Source of the DNA: Paludisphaera rhizosphaerae
GTDB lineage: Bacteria > Planctomycetota > Planctomycetia > Isosphaerales > Isosphaeraceae
Direction of reading: 5' to 3'
Length of the DNA: 64,000 nucleotides
Assembly (NCBI RefSeq): GCF_011065895.1
Contig: NZ_JAALCR010000014.1
Location: 1 to 64,000 of the forward strand
The translations under genes and the position numbers were made by a program. The notes below the pieces were generated by a model. It worked only from the letters and a program-made list of their open reading frames with translations. It was not told where the DNA came from and searched no databases. Positions within the stretch are counted from its first letter, which is position 1. Each line of letters starts with the position of its first letter. Shown piece after piece: positions 33,736 to 41,769 of this stretch.

Positions 33736-36084
33736 TTAACCGGCGGGCTCGGTTCCGTCCAAGCCCCCACCTGGCCATTCCATGAACGCCCATCGGCGGC
33801 GAACTGTCAAGGCGAGAACCGCCGCGGCGACCGCGCCGATCGACGTCGCCAGACTGATTCGAACCGGACCTGGCTGATATGCAAATTCGACGACGTGCGG
33901 ATTCGGCATGATCGATAAGGACATAAACACGTTGTCGTGGCAGTCGACGTCGACGGGTTTCCCGTCGACGCGAGCGGTCCATCCCTCGTCCCACGTCTCG
34001 CGGAGGATCAGACGGGCGGGACCATCGGCGGAGACGTCGACGCGGATCGCCGAGGCCGTCGAACGCGGGTCGACCGTCGCGCGGCCGGGTCCCTCGAGCG
34101 TGACCCGCTCCGGCCCGTCGAGCCAGGCGACCCAGGCCGCGCCGATCTTCTCGACGCGGTTGAAGAGCGACGGATCGGGCGGCGGCGAAGCGGCGACGAT
34201 GGCCCCAACGGCCGCCTCGCGAAGCTTCGGCAACGCCCTGGCGACAGTCCGCCACGACACCGTGCGACGGCTGCTCCGCGCCTCGTCGGTCTCCTCGTAC
34301 AGCGGCTCGAAGTAGTCGAGGTTCCGCGCCATCTCCACTGAGTCGTAGTTCCTCGGGTCGGCCAGGCCGAAGCGCATCAGCACGTTCGACGGCAGTTCGC
34401 CGCCGAGCCCCAGCGCGCGGCGGCCAGGCCTTAGATCCTCTCGAAGGCGCTTGATCAGCAGCGGCTCGAATTCCTGAACCTCGCGATCAATCGCCGGGTT
34501 GAGGCCGACGCCGAACGCGAAGAGATCGACGAGCGTCGCGGCGAGGAGCAGGGCGGGGAGCGAGCGGAGCAGGGTGATACCTCCCCGCGCCCCTTCCGCG
34601 ATCGTTAGCATCGCGCCGAAGGCCGCCGCGGCGATCCCCAGGTAGCGACGGCTGAAATCGAGCGTCGTCCGGACCTGGAGTTCCACTCGGCGGGCAATCT
34701 CCGGAGGCTCCAGGGGCTCGGTCGCGTTCTGATAATGCCGTTCGGCCCGTTGTCTCAGGGCGGATTCCGAGAAGGGAATGAGCAACGCCCCTGCGAAGAA
34801 TAGACACCCAACTGCGGTCCAGGCGTTCGACCATCGCTGGGAGAGCAACTCGCCCGAGGCCGTCCGGTCCAGCCCGATCCCTCCCAGGAACGTCAGCGCG
34901 AAGGCTACCCACAGAGTCAGCCGCCGGTTGTCCATGACGCCCACGACGGGCAAGGCGCGAAGGAGATTGTCGACCGGAGGGATTCGGAACGCGCCCATCG
35001 CGCCGATCGTCAGCAGCACGATCAGGAGTCGCGTCTCGGACTTCTTGCGAGCCCCGATCACAGCCAACGGCGCGAGCCACGCGAACGTTGCCAGACCGGC
35101 GAAGCCTCCCGCCGATTCGTTGAGGTTGTTCAGCCCGAGCCCGCGTGCCAGGTTGGGATGCCCCTGGCGCTGGCTGCCGTAAAGGTAGGGGAGGGCGGTA
35201 CAGGCGGCCTCCAGGATTCGCGGTCGGGTCGGTCGCCACCACGGCGGATGCTCGCGATGGCGTTCAGCCCAGACCGGGCTCTTGCCCAGATAGTCGGCCA
35301 GCGGGACGATCTGCACGGCCGCGATTCCGATCCCCAGCGCGACCCCCATTCCCCAGGACAGCGCCGGGGCTCTTCGCTCGTGAACGACCGCCAGGCGCCA
35401 GATCGCCAGCACCAAGGACGCCAGGAGAACGTGGGCGCTCGTCTGGATGTGCCCCGCGACCAGCACGCCGCCGACGCACAACGCCAGCAAGCCCGCTGAT
35501 CGAGCCGAGGGCGACGCGATCGCCCGGTCGGAGGCCAGCAGCACCCACGGCAGCCAGACGGCAGCCGGCGTGACGGGGTAGAGCAGCCAAACCACGAGGA
35601 AGCCGCAGAACGGAAACGTCAGGCCGACGAACCAGCGTCCCCACGGACCGAAGCCCCACGACCTCGCCAGCAGAAACGCCCCCAGGCCGGCGAACCAGAG
35701 ACGTGCCGCTGCCGTCCACGCCAGCGCGGTGGGCCAGGGACCGAGGACGATGATCAGGTTGAACGGGTCGAACACCGCGCTCTGGGCGTTCGCCAGGTGA
35801 GGGGCCCCGCAACCGGCGTATGGATTCCAAAGCGGGAGCCGACCGGCGCGGATTTCGGAGCGGTTGAAAGCCAGCCACGGCTGAAACTGGAGGACGGGAT
35901 CCATCAGCAGCCGATTGGCCGGCTCAAACGGGAGCGAGCCCGGTTCGCGGAAACTCGATTCGACGAGCAGCACGTCGGCCGGACTGAGGATCCGTCCGGG
36001 CCGAAGGGCGTCGTGGAGGAAGCCTCCGACGAGCGTCGCCAGCACCACGCCGAAGACGATCAACTCGGCGCGTCGTGAAGGCAT
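33736..36084 (-). CDS. YfhO-like large membrane protein
   Basis: 782 residues, with about 11-13 hydrophobic helices in the first 530 and a periplasmic beta-rich C-terminal part ending in one more helix (ISLATSIGAVAAAVLALTV). The motif FQPWLAFNRSEIRAGRLPLWNPYAGCGAPHLANAQSAVFDP is characteristic of YfhO/DUF6044-type membrane proteins, which are thought to be GT-C glycosyltransferases or O-acyl/teichoic acid modifying enzymes. The early acidic DxLL (SPADVLLVES) sits at the GT-C catalytic loop position. The substrate is unknown. It lies upstream of the zinc-ribbon gene on the same strand. Confidence 0.88.
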   Translation of the reverse strand: MPSRRAELIVFGVVLATLVGGFLHDALRPGRILSPADVLLVESSFREPGSLPFEPANRLLMDPVLQFQPWLAFNRSEIRAGRLPLWNPYAGCGAPHLANAQSAVFDPFNLIIVLGPWPTALAWTAAARLWFAGLGAFLLARSWGFGPWGRWFVGLTFPFCGFLVVWLLYPVTPAAVWLPWVLLASDRAIASPSARSAGLLALCVGGVLVAGHIQTSAHVLLASLVLAIWRLAVVHERRAPALSWGMGVALGIGIAAVQIVPLADYLGKSPVWAERHREHPPWWRPTRPRILEAACTALPYLYGSQRQGHPNLARGLGLNNLNESAGGFAGLATFAWLAPLAVIGARKKSETRLLIVLLTIGAMGAFRIPPVDNLLRALPVVGVMDNRRLTLWVAFALTFLGGIGLDRTASGELLSQRWSNAWTAVGCLFFAGALLIPFSESALRQRAERHYQNATEPLEPPEIARRVELQVRTTLDFSRRYLGIAAAAFGAMLTIAEGARGGITLLRSLPALLLAATLVDLFAFGVGLNPAIDREVQEFEPLLIKRLREDLRPGRRALGLGGELPSNVLMRFGLADPRNYDSVEMARNLDYFEPLYEETDEARSSRRTVSWRTVARALPKLREAAVGAIVAASPPPDPSLFNRVEKIGAAWVAWLDGPERVTLEGPGRATVDPRSTASAIRVDVSADGPARLILRETWDEGWTARVDGKPVDVDCHDNVFMSLSIMPNPHVVEFAYQPGPVRISLATSIGAVAAAVLALTVRRRWAFMEWPGGGLDGTEPAG

Positions 36085-36211
36085 GCGAGGGCTCCCGAAT
36101 CCCTGGGGGTCTTCTCAAGACGCGGGCAGGATACGCACGTTCCATCCCGGCAGGCAAGGTGAAGCTCGTTCGATCAGGCTCCAGGACCGTTTCATTTGTC
36201 CACCTTGTTCA

Positions 36212-36240
36212 TTGACAGGGCGGTGACGACGTGATCGAAA
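36212..36240 (+). promoter_or_regulatory. Possible promoter for the gene at 36330
   Basis: A perfect -35 hexamer TTGACA is at 36212-36217. The best -10 at 17 bases is the weak TCGAAA (36235-36240). Included because perfect TTGACA is rare in this GC-rich window. Confidence 0.3.
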
Positions 36241-36329
36241 TACAAGAGTGTTTCGATCTCTCCCCGTCGGCTGCGTGGATCGGTTTTCCCGATCCAGGGC
36301 CCGTCGCGAATCACCTCTGGAGATCACCC

Positions 36330-37016
36330 ATGCGCAAGTCGCGAGCCCACCTCCGCCCGGAGACCGAATCGCTGGAATCCCGGTGGCTGCCGACCTCCCT
36401 GGTCCCGACGCTGACCATGGCGCGGCTCCGGAGCGTGGACGGTGAGGTCCATCGGATCATGGGCACGCTGGCCAAGAACGGCGACTTCAACGCGGCCGAG
36501 ATCAACCTGGTCGCGCGATCGGCCAGCATCCCGTTCGGTCGTCAGCAGTTGGCGGGCGCGTGGCAGTCCGACCTCGCAACGGTCGATTCGTCGGTCCCTG
36601 GGTCGGGACTCTTTGCGCGGCGGCAGATGATCCAGGACCTTTACCAGCACGTTCAGGCCGGCGTCCAAAGCGGAGAGTTTCGAGTCGTCGGCCGCGGCTC
36701 CGAGGTGTTCAACGAGCCGAAGCCTCGCATGCCGAGCAGCGTCGTCAGCATCAAGTTCACGAACAAGACCACGAACACCCTCAGCGTGGGCGGCTACAGT
36801 CCCCAGGGGGTCTTGATTCCCGGCAGTCTGGTGACGCTCAAGCCCAACGAAACCAGGACCATGACAGCGCAACCTCCCGGCCAGTCGGGAGTTTGGACCG
36901 GAATCAAGGTCCCGCCGCAGACGAATTTCGTCTATTTCTCCGCCCTCCTCCAGAACGGTGGTTCGTACAACATCACTCACAATGGAGGTATGTGGCTGGT
37001 CTCTCCGGCCAGCTGA
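36330..37016 (+). CDS. Exported protein with LEPR-XLL-type leader motif
   Basis: A 228-residue protein. Instead of a hydrophobic signal peptide it starts MRKSRAHLRPETESLESRWLP. The LESRWLP element is the planctomycete LExR-x-L motif found at the N-terminus of many exported surface proteins (LEPR-XLL domain). A helical part (about 20-120) follows, then a beta-rich domain: SVVSIKFTNKTTNTLSVGGY, LKPNETRTMTAQ, GGSYNITHNGGMWLV. The C-terminal strand pattern suggests a lectin/immunoglobulin-like or lipid-binding fold. ATG at 36330 is preferred because it begins at the leader; the frame is open back to 36231. Confidence 0.82.
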   Translation: MRKSRAHLRPETESLESRWLPTSLVPTLTMARLRSVDGEVHRIMGTLAKNGDFNAAEINLVARSASIPFGRQQLAGAWQSDLATVDSSVPGSGLFARRQMIQDLYQHVQAGVQSGEFRVVGRGSEVFNEPKPRMPSSVVSIKFTNKTTNTLSVGGYSPQGVLIPGSLVTLKPNETRTMTAQPPGQSGVWTGIKVPPQTNFVYFSALLQNGGSYNITHNGGMWLVSPAS

Positions 37017-37107
37017 GACGGGTGGTGCGGCGGAGCATCGGCACGTTCTGGGGAGGCCCAACCGTCCGGTTGCACTGGGGGCGAGGCGTCTGATGCGCCG
37101 ATCGGGC

Positions 37108-37135
37108 TTGAAAACGGCGCGAGGGACGCGATAAT
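37108..37135 (+). promoter_or_regulatory. Promoter of rpmB
   Basis: TTGAAA (37108-37113) and GATAAT (37130-37135) are 16 bases apart, each matching five of six consensus bases. The expected transcript starts about 165 bases before the L28 start codon, leaving a long leader. Confidence 0.65.
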
Positions 37136-37211
37136 GGGACTCTTTCCCGCGATCTGTCGTGCGCCCTTGCGCAGCATGGCGACCGCGGGGCTCGCGGTGA
37201 GGGGGCGACGA

Positions 37212-37236
37212 GTCCGTCCCGGGAATCGCGACGGAC
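37212..37236 (+). promoter_or_regulatory. Hairpin in the rpmB leader
   Basis: GTCCGTC (37212-37218) pairs with GACGGAC (37230-37236) in the 5' leader of the L28 transcript. There is no T-tract, so it is not a simple attenuator. It is a candidate site for autogenous or growth-rate control. Confidence 0.35.
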
Positions 37237-37306
37237 GCCTCCAGACGCTTTTGAAACGCACAGAAACCGCGTCCGCCTGGGCGCTGGTAAGGCAGGAGTA
37301 GGAACG

Positions 37307-37627
37307 ATGGGCCGCGAGTGCCAAGTCAGCGGGAAGAAGACCTCGTTCGGCAACCACAAGACCGAGCGCGGCAAGGCGAAGTACCTCGGCGGCGTCGGTA
37401 AGAAGACGACCGGCATCAGCCGCCGCACCTTCAAGCCGAATTTGCAGTGGATCCGCGTCTGGCTGCCCAACGGCACCACGACCCAGGTCCGCGTCGCCAC
37501 CTCGGTCATCCGCAGCGGTCAGCTCACCCTGGAAGTCGACGGCAAGGTTCAGACCTTCCCGCTCATCAAGGCCTCCAAGGGAAGCGCCGAAGCTCGCAAG
37601 AACCTCAAGAACCTCTACCCGATCTGA
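37307..37627 (+). CDS. rpmB: Ribosomal protein L28 (bL28)
   Basis: A 106-residue basic protein. Bacterial L28 sequence is clear: MGRECQVSGKKTSFGNH, then RGKAKYLGGVGKKTTGISRRTF, KPNLQWIRVWLPNGT and VRVATSVIRSG. It is longer than the 62-78 residue L28 of E. coli and Firmicutes, with an added C-terminal strand and basic tail (TFPLIKASKGSAEARKNLKNL). It is a structural component of the large ribosomal subunit. AGGAGTAGGA precedes the ATG. It has its own promoter and terminator, so it is a single-gene unit. Confidence 0.95.
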   Translation: MGRECQVSGKKTSFGNHKTERGKAKYLGGVGKKTTGISRRTFKPNLQWIRVWLPNGTTTQVRVATSVIRSGQLTLEVDGKVQTFPLIKASKGSAEARKNLKNLYPI

Positions 37628-37658
37628 TCGGCCGAGCGTTCGAGGCTTGAATCACCAA

Positions 37659-37697
37659 ACGGAGTCTTTCGCCATCGGCGGGAGGCTCCGTTTTTTT
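37659..37697 (+). terminator. Rho-independent terminator of rpmB
   Basis: ACGGAG (37659-37664) pairs with CTCCGT (37686-37691). The stem extends with one mismatch, and an inner GCC/GGC pair adds to it. A run of seven T follows (37691-37697). It lies 32 bases after the L28 stop. Confidence 0.85.
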
Positions 37698-38032
37698 ATC
37701 AGCTTGCTGCAACGCCACCGAAGCGAGGTGGGTCTGAGTGCTATGGCCACGCTGGTGTGGCCACGAACCGGCGTGGGCGGTCGCTCGGCCGTTGCTCAGC
37801 GCATCGCCACGCTGGTGTGTCCACGGCATCCGATTCCGACCATCAACCCAGAAGGAACTTCCGGCGAGTCTTGGAGGTGTCGAGCAAGTAGGGGCTTTAG
37901 TTGCGTCGTCAGGGACTTGGGAGGAGAAACGGGCATCGGTCGGCGCTTGCAGTGCGCGCGAAAACGCCGACCCACCCATCTGTGGCTCGGCGGAATCCGC
38001 GTCGAGATCTTTTTGGTGATTCGATCGAAAGG
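37698..38032. other. Gene-free region between rpmB and rpmF with tandem palindromes
   Basis: This 335-base region holds the two palindromes described separately at 37744-37825 and a further CCACCgaagcgaGGTGG stem near 37715. Beyond 37830 I see no gene, promoter or repeat. Open frames on either strand here are unsupported. Confidence 0.5.
37744..37825. repeat. Tandem palindromic repeat, two copies 60 bases apart
   Basis: Copy one (37744-37765) contains TGGCCAC-GCTGGT-GTGGCCA, a seven-base stem. Copy two (37804-37825) reads CGCCACGCTGGTGTGTCCACG and differs at two positions. Both share the core GCCACGCTGGTGTG. They lie just after the rpmB terminator and mark the beginning of an accessory-looking patch. 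Confidence 0.7.
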
Positions 38033-38218
38033 TCAGAAGGCCATGCGGCCCGGAGCGCCGTTCTTGAGGTGCTCGGCCAGGCATTCCTCGTGGACCTTGT
38101 GGGTGGGCACGGACTGCTTGCACATGGGGCAGACAGTCAGATTGATCGGGGTGAGGGCGTCGTGACTCCGTCGCTTCCCCTTCGCGGACTTGGATTTACG
38201 TCTCTTGGGTACGGCCAC
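38033..38218 (-). CDS. rpmF: Ribosomal protein L32 (bL32)
   Basis: A 61-residue large-subunit protein. The bL32 start VAVPKRRKSKSAKGKRRSH and the C-terminal CPMCKQSVPTHKVHEEC are diagnostic. The cysteines and histidines of that segment can bind zinc. The start is GTG at 38218, with GGAG eight bases upstream; a longer frame from ATG 38239 adds seven residues that no L32 has. Usually rpmF sits before plsX or fabH, but here it stands alone and convergent with rpmB. A longer antisense frame covering it is not a gene. Confidence 0.93.
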   Translation of the reverse strand: MAVPKRRKSKSAKGKRRSHDALTPINLTVCPMCKQSVPTHKVHEECLAEHLKNGAPGRMAF

Positions 38219-38271
38219 GTCAACATCTCCGACTAGCAATTCGATCAGCGCGGACTTCAGACGAAAGGACC

Positions 38272-38299
38272 ATTATCCGGGATTTCCCGCGAATTGCAA
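38272..38299 (-). promoter_or_regulatory. Promoter of rpmF
   Basis: On the minus strand TTGCAA (38294-38299) and GATAAT (38272-38277) are 16 bases apart. The same -10 hexamer and spacer length occur in the rpmB promoter. The expected leader is about 50 bases. Confidence 0.55.
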
Positions 38300-38688
38300 C
38301 GTGATCCGCCGCCCTGAACGCCAGAGGGCGAGAAATCCAGGCCTTTTACGAGGGACTTTGGCGGCCGTTCACCTGGGCCAGGAGCCCGGGAACTCGAACT
38401 GACAGCGAAGGCCGCCTTCTTCATGGACGACGTTCCGCGCGATCGTCGCCGTGCATGTCCGCTCGGGCGGTCGGGGGGCCTCCATCAGTCGTTTGGATAT
38501 CCGAACCAACTCGTCACTCTGGGTAGGGGGGGCGAGACACTCCCGGCGCAGGAGAGCATTAGGCTCGTGGATCCGGCCTCCGCGTCACATCAAGGCGTTC
38601 TATCAGAGGCGCAGTAACAAGAACTGCTAGTTTTTGCCATTGGTGCTGGGTTGAGAGGAGATTGCGAATCAGGGTCAGGAGCGCGACG
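38300..38688. other. Gene-free region before the ParD gene
   Basis: These 389 bases between rpmF and the antitoxin gene show no supported gene. Short frames are present but lack ribosome sites and family sequence. A short AT-rich stretch near 38610-38650 probably includes the parD promoter, but I cannot assign hexamers. Confidence 0.4.
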
Positions 38689-38973
38689 ATGAACGTTCCG
38701 CTGACACCCGAGCTTGGAAAGGACGTGGAATCCAAGGTCCAAAGCGGCATGGACCACACCGCGAGCGAGGTTGTCTGCGAGGGGCTACGACTCCTTAAAG
38801 AACGTGAGGAACCTCATCAGCAGAAGCTCGCCGACCTTCGAGCCGCTCTCCAGGTCGGCCTCGACCAGGCCGACCGGGGCGAAGTCGTGCCGCTGAATCA
38901 GAAACTCATCGACGACGTGAAGCGTCGCGGTAGGGGACGTCAGGCGGCCCGCAAATCGGGGCGGAAAGCGTAA
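38689..38973 (+). CDS. ParD-family antitoxin
   Basis: A 94-residue protein with a ribbon-helix-helix N-terminus: MNVPLTPELGKDVESKVQSG, then ASEVVCEGLRLLKEREE, as in ParD/CC2985-type antitoxins. The rest is a basic tail that would bind the toxin. AGGAG precedes the ATG (38689) by about 9 bases. It would repress its own operon and neutralise ParE. The adjacent toxin frame downstream is broken, so it may now be an orphan antitoxin. Confidence 0.88.
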   Translation: MNVPLTPELGKDVESKVQSGMDHTASEVVCEGLRLLKEREEPHQQKLADLRAALQVGLDQADRGEVVPLNQKLIDDVKRRGRGRQAARKSGRKA

Positions 38974-39325
38974 GCGACGCCCTCGTCTCGCGCGAGGCGC
39001 TCGTCGACTTGGATGAAGTTTGCGAGTACCTGTCGCAGCTAAACGCCACCGCCGCCGACCGGCTTCTAGGCCGGTTCTTCGCCGCTGCTCGCCTGTACGC
39101 CCGATTTCCCCGGATGGGCCAGGCACTCGACGATCTTTCGTCCGGCCTGCGATGCTTTACCGCGCATCCCCACGTCGCGTTCTACCGCCTCGAGCGTGGG
39201 CCATCATCGTGCTCCGCTTCCTGCACGGCAGTCGAGACTTCAAACGGGTGATGAGTAGCGAATCGGAATGGAGCAGGACCGCTTTCACGGATGCAGCAAG
39301 AATTCACCCGCGATTCCCGACTTAA
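38970..39325 (+). pseudogene. ParE-family toxin, frameshifted and lacking a normal start
   Basis: The ParE/RelE sequence VSREALVDLDEVCEYLSQLNA, ARFPRMGQALDDLSSGLRC, HPHVAFYRLERG runs in one frame to about 39198. It continues in another frame as AIIVLRFLHGSRDFKRV. The join lies at GGG 39198-39200, where one G appears missing from a likely four-G run. The position where ATGA or GTGA coupling with parD would be expected is GTAA; the first usable codon is TTG at 39009. Both defects suggest decay of the toxin, unless the frameshift is a sequencing error. Confidence 0.8.
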
Positions 39326-39509
39326 CGCCGCGCTCGTCGCTTTATCATGTCCATCGTCGACCGAAGCAAACTTGAAGGGACATCGATTTAGCCTGTACAA
39401 CCTTTCTTCGACCCGTTTCCCATCCCTCCGGGCTAGGCCGAGCCCGTGGTGGAGGCCCGCGGGACGGCCAGGTGCCGGCCCTAAGCGTGGTAGGCATTTC
39501 ACGCTGTGA

Positions 39510-39941
39510 TCAATCTTTAGGAGCCAAACCTTTCGGGGCAAATTCCTCGTCATCATCAAATATATACATTCCTGGGATCCGCTCCTGCAACCATTTGTTG
39601 TTTGAGAATAATGACCAATGTCTTGTGCCTATATCCGAGCTGTCTAGTCGAATTCTCTTATTGGATAGCCAAGTGAGTTTCCAGCGATGTAGGACCGATG
39701 CATGTGTGTCAATGCTCTGTATGACGTCGCCTTTTGTGTCGCATATGTTAAAATGTATTATCGTTTTGTGCGGATCTTTCTCGGTCCCTTCGAGTCTCGT
39801 CTTCAGAATTAGTGTGCCGTCCGGAGATGGGATGGTCAGATTGCCCCCGAAGCATCCGCAGCATAAAACAGCGGCAAGCAGGCTGATCCAAAAATTGCTT
39901 CCATAACGGATTCGGCGCTTAAGACCTATGAATAGTCGCAG
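39510..39941 (-). CDS. Orphan lipoprotein-like hypothetical, start unresolved
   Basis: About 143 residues. It begins with a basic segment (LRLFIGLKRRIRYG), then NFWISLLAAVLCCGCFGGN, a lipoprotein-like signal with a Cys cluster, and a beta-rich body (TLILKTRLEGTEKDPHKTIIHFNICD). No in-frame ATG or GTG is close to the signal; a CTG at 39939-39941 is the nearest possible start, and an ATG in another frame (about 39906) could point to a frameshift. The DNA is much less GC-rich than its neighbours, as in recently acquired or decaying genes. No family was recognised. Confidence 0.4.
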   Translation of the reverse strand: MRLFIGLKRRIRYGSNFWISLLAAVLCCGCFGGNLTIPSPDGTLILKTRLEGTEKDPHKTIIHFNICDTKGDVIQSIDTHASVLHRWKLTWLSNKRIRLDSSDIGTRHWSLFSNNKWLQERIPGMYIFDDDEEFAPKGLAPKD

Positions 39942-40450
39942 GTGCCGAATCTGATGAATGCTGAACCCAGCCCTGTCTGGCGCGACGGTGAGACCTAAGT
40001 TCTGGGCTCGACTGCAATATCTTGGTTGCACGCACGTGGTCTCGTGGGCTTTTTTTGTTGAGCATGGGATTGATTTAGCGGCTTGGGGTATGGGTTTCCT
40101 TTGGCTCGGGGCCTCCAGGGCAGGGTCGCTTGTTGTTCCGAGTCGCCGGGTTTTTCGTCGTTCCTGCTCGTTTTGGACCATACTCCCTGTAGTGGGAGAT
40201 CCTTGGCAATTCAACATTCGGCATCTTCGCTCGGGCATGCCGGGCTTCGTCTGGCCGATGAAAAACGGTCGATCGGACCCACTGAGGGAGCAGGCGAAAC
40301 GTGTCAACATGATGTCGGAATTGGGATTGCGTCGATCGGGTTCGGTCGCCCTGCTGTGCGGACGAACCCGATCAAACCCAACACCGCGACGGCGGATGAC
40401 AACCCGGCCGGCGAGTTTCCTCTCCGACCGCCACCCCGAACGCGGCCCGG
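39942..40450. other. Gene-free, AT-richer region
   Basis: These 509 bases continue the lower-GC patch. A frame reads through on both strands, but without ribosome sites or recognisable family sequence. An 11-base inverted repeat lies at 40334-40373. I see no intact gene. Confidence 0.4.
40334..40373. repeat. Perfect inverted repeat near the 3' end of the sialidase-like gene
   Basis: GATCGGGTTCG (40334-40344) and CGAACCCGATC (40363-40373) form an 11-base stem with an 18-base loop. It lies 78 bases after the stop of the minus-strand gene at 40451. It has no T-tract, so it could be a factor-dependent terminator or a mobile-element end. Confidence 0.6.
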
Positions 40451-41428
40451 TTACGATTTCGCGGGCAGCTTGACGCGGGCCAGGTAGATGGATGTCTTGC
40501 CTTCGTGGGACGAGTAGTAGCTGACCCAGAGCGTCCCTTCGTGGAGGACGAGGCCCGGGTAGCTGGTGTCGCCGCCGGAGGGGAGGGCGAGGAACTCGGT
40601 GAGCTTGCCGGCCTCGGTGTCGAGCCAGCAGAGCGCGGTGTGAACCTTGGGGGCGTGGAGTCGACCGCCGGCGAGGAGTCGACCGTCCGGGAGGCGGAGC
40701 AGGGCGGGGCCTCCCAGGTGGACGCCCAGGTCCTTCCAGGTCCATTCGGTGTAGGGCGGCTTCGCCAGGCCAAGCTGGTTCGTGTTCGGCTTGCCGTCGC
40801 GACGCATCAGGCAGACGGCCGTCTCGTCGGGCAGCCAGGCGAGGGCGGACTCGTTGGGGAAGCCCTCGCTGAAGAGCGTCGGGACGAGGGTCTGGCCCTC
40901 CTCGCCGGGCTTCCGGGAATAGAGCCGGGTGGTTCGGGGCTCGACGGACGAATAGCCGACGGCATAGGCGGTTCCCTCATGCCAGGCCGGCCGCCAGACC
41001 CAGAAGTTCGGGTCGCCCACCGGATGCGGCTCCGACCACTCGCGCCCGTCGGAGGAGATCCAGACGTACGACTGATGCTTGATCGCGCTCGGCGGGTTGA
41101 GTGCCGAGGCTCCCGCGAGCATCAATCGGCCGTCGGGAGTGATCGAGAGCTTGGGGTCGCGGAGGTCGCCCGCGTCGGACGTCAACCGCGCGACCGACGT
41201 CCATTTCTCGCCGTCGTCCGACGTCAGCACACGGATCGCTCCGTCTGACGAGACGTGCTTCTGACCTTCGCGGAAGGTCAGGAACCAGTGGTCCTGGAAG
41301 CGGATCAGGTCCGTGAACGCATTGTGGTTCGCCGCGTCCCAGACGCGCCGGACGTCAATGATCTCGGCCTTCGGGGGCTCGGCCTGAAAAGCGACGAGAC
41401 TCAGAGTCAGGGTGAGGATCGTGGTCAT
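40451..41428 (-). CDS. Secreted sialidase-like (BNR repeat) protein
   Basis: 325 residues with a signal peptide (MTTILTLTLSLVAFQAEPP) and a six-bladed beta-propeller pattern. BNR/Asp-box-like loops are TSDDGEKWTSV, SSDGREWSEP and LDTEAGKLTEFL. The arginine of the first blade may be in FLTFREGQKH. Such proteins either hydrolyse sialic acid or glycosides, or bind them only; catalytic Tyr/Glu and the three Arg cannot be assigned by eye. ATG 41428 starts the signal peptide; a longer frame to 41638 has no signal. It lies alone between the AT-rich patch and the protease gene. Confidence 0.85.
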   Translation of the reverse strand: MTTILTLTLSLVAFQAEPPKAEIIDVRRVWDAANHNAFTDLIRFQDHWFLTFREGQKHVSSDGAIRVLTSDDGEKWTSVARLTSDAGDLRDPKLSITPDGRLMLAGASALNPPSAIKHQSYVWISSDGREWSEPHPVGDPNFWVWRPAWHEGTAYAVGYSSVEPRTTRLYSRKPGEEGQTLVPTLFSEGFPNESALAWLPDETAVCLMRRDGKPNTNQLGLAKPPYTEWTWKDLGVHLGGPALLRLPDGRLLAGGRLHAPKVHTALCWLDTEAGKLTEFLALPSGGDTSYPGLVLHEGTLWVSYYSSHEGKTSIYLARVKLPAKS

Positions 41429-41769
41429 CGGGAGGGCTCCGGACAGGCAGGCAGGTTCAATGGCCGGGGCCGACATCATCGACGATCCGATCTGGCCTTT
41501 CCAGGGGCTCGCACATCTGACTGTCAGGCGGCTTTGGGCAAACCAGCCTTCAAGATCGGGAATCGTTCGCCACATTCTCTTACAGAGGGGTCTATGCGCA
41601 CGGCTTGGCAGCGCAGGCGTGAAGGGCACCTTCAACATTCAGACGAAGTTCGCCGAACGAAGCCGCCTTCGGAGCCGGAACGATGGAGACAAGCTCTTGT
41701 AAGACAGGGAGATGTGGAAGACGGGTTGGTTCGTTGGGCCAGGAGAACGAACCCATTCGCGAGGCCGGC

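Noticed and set aside
33665-34255. In-frame extension upstream of the zinc-ribbon protein
   Set aside because: Runs within the YfhO gene in another frame; the extension is Arg-rich and has no domain.
37605-38123. A 172-residue minus-strand frame over rpmF
   Set aside because: Overlaps L32 in another frame; L32 is diagnostic.
39958-40473. A 171-residue plus-strand frame in the AT-richer patch
   Set aside because: No start signal or family sequence; it runs into the 3' end of the sialidase-like gene.
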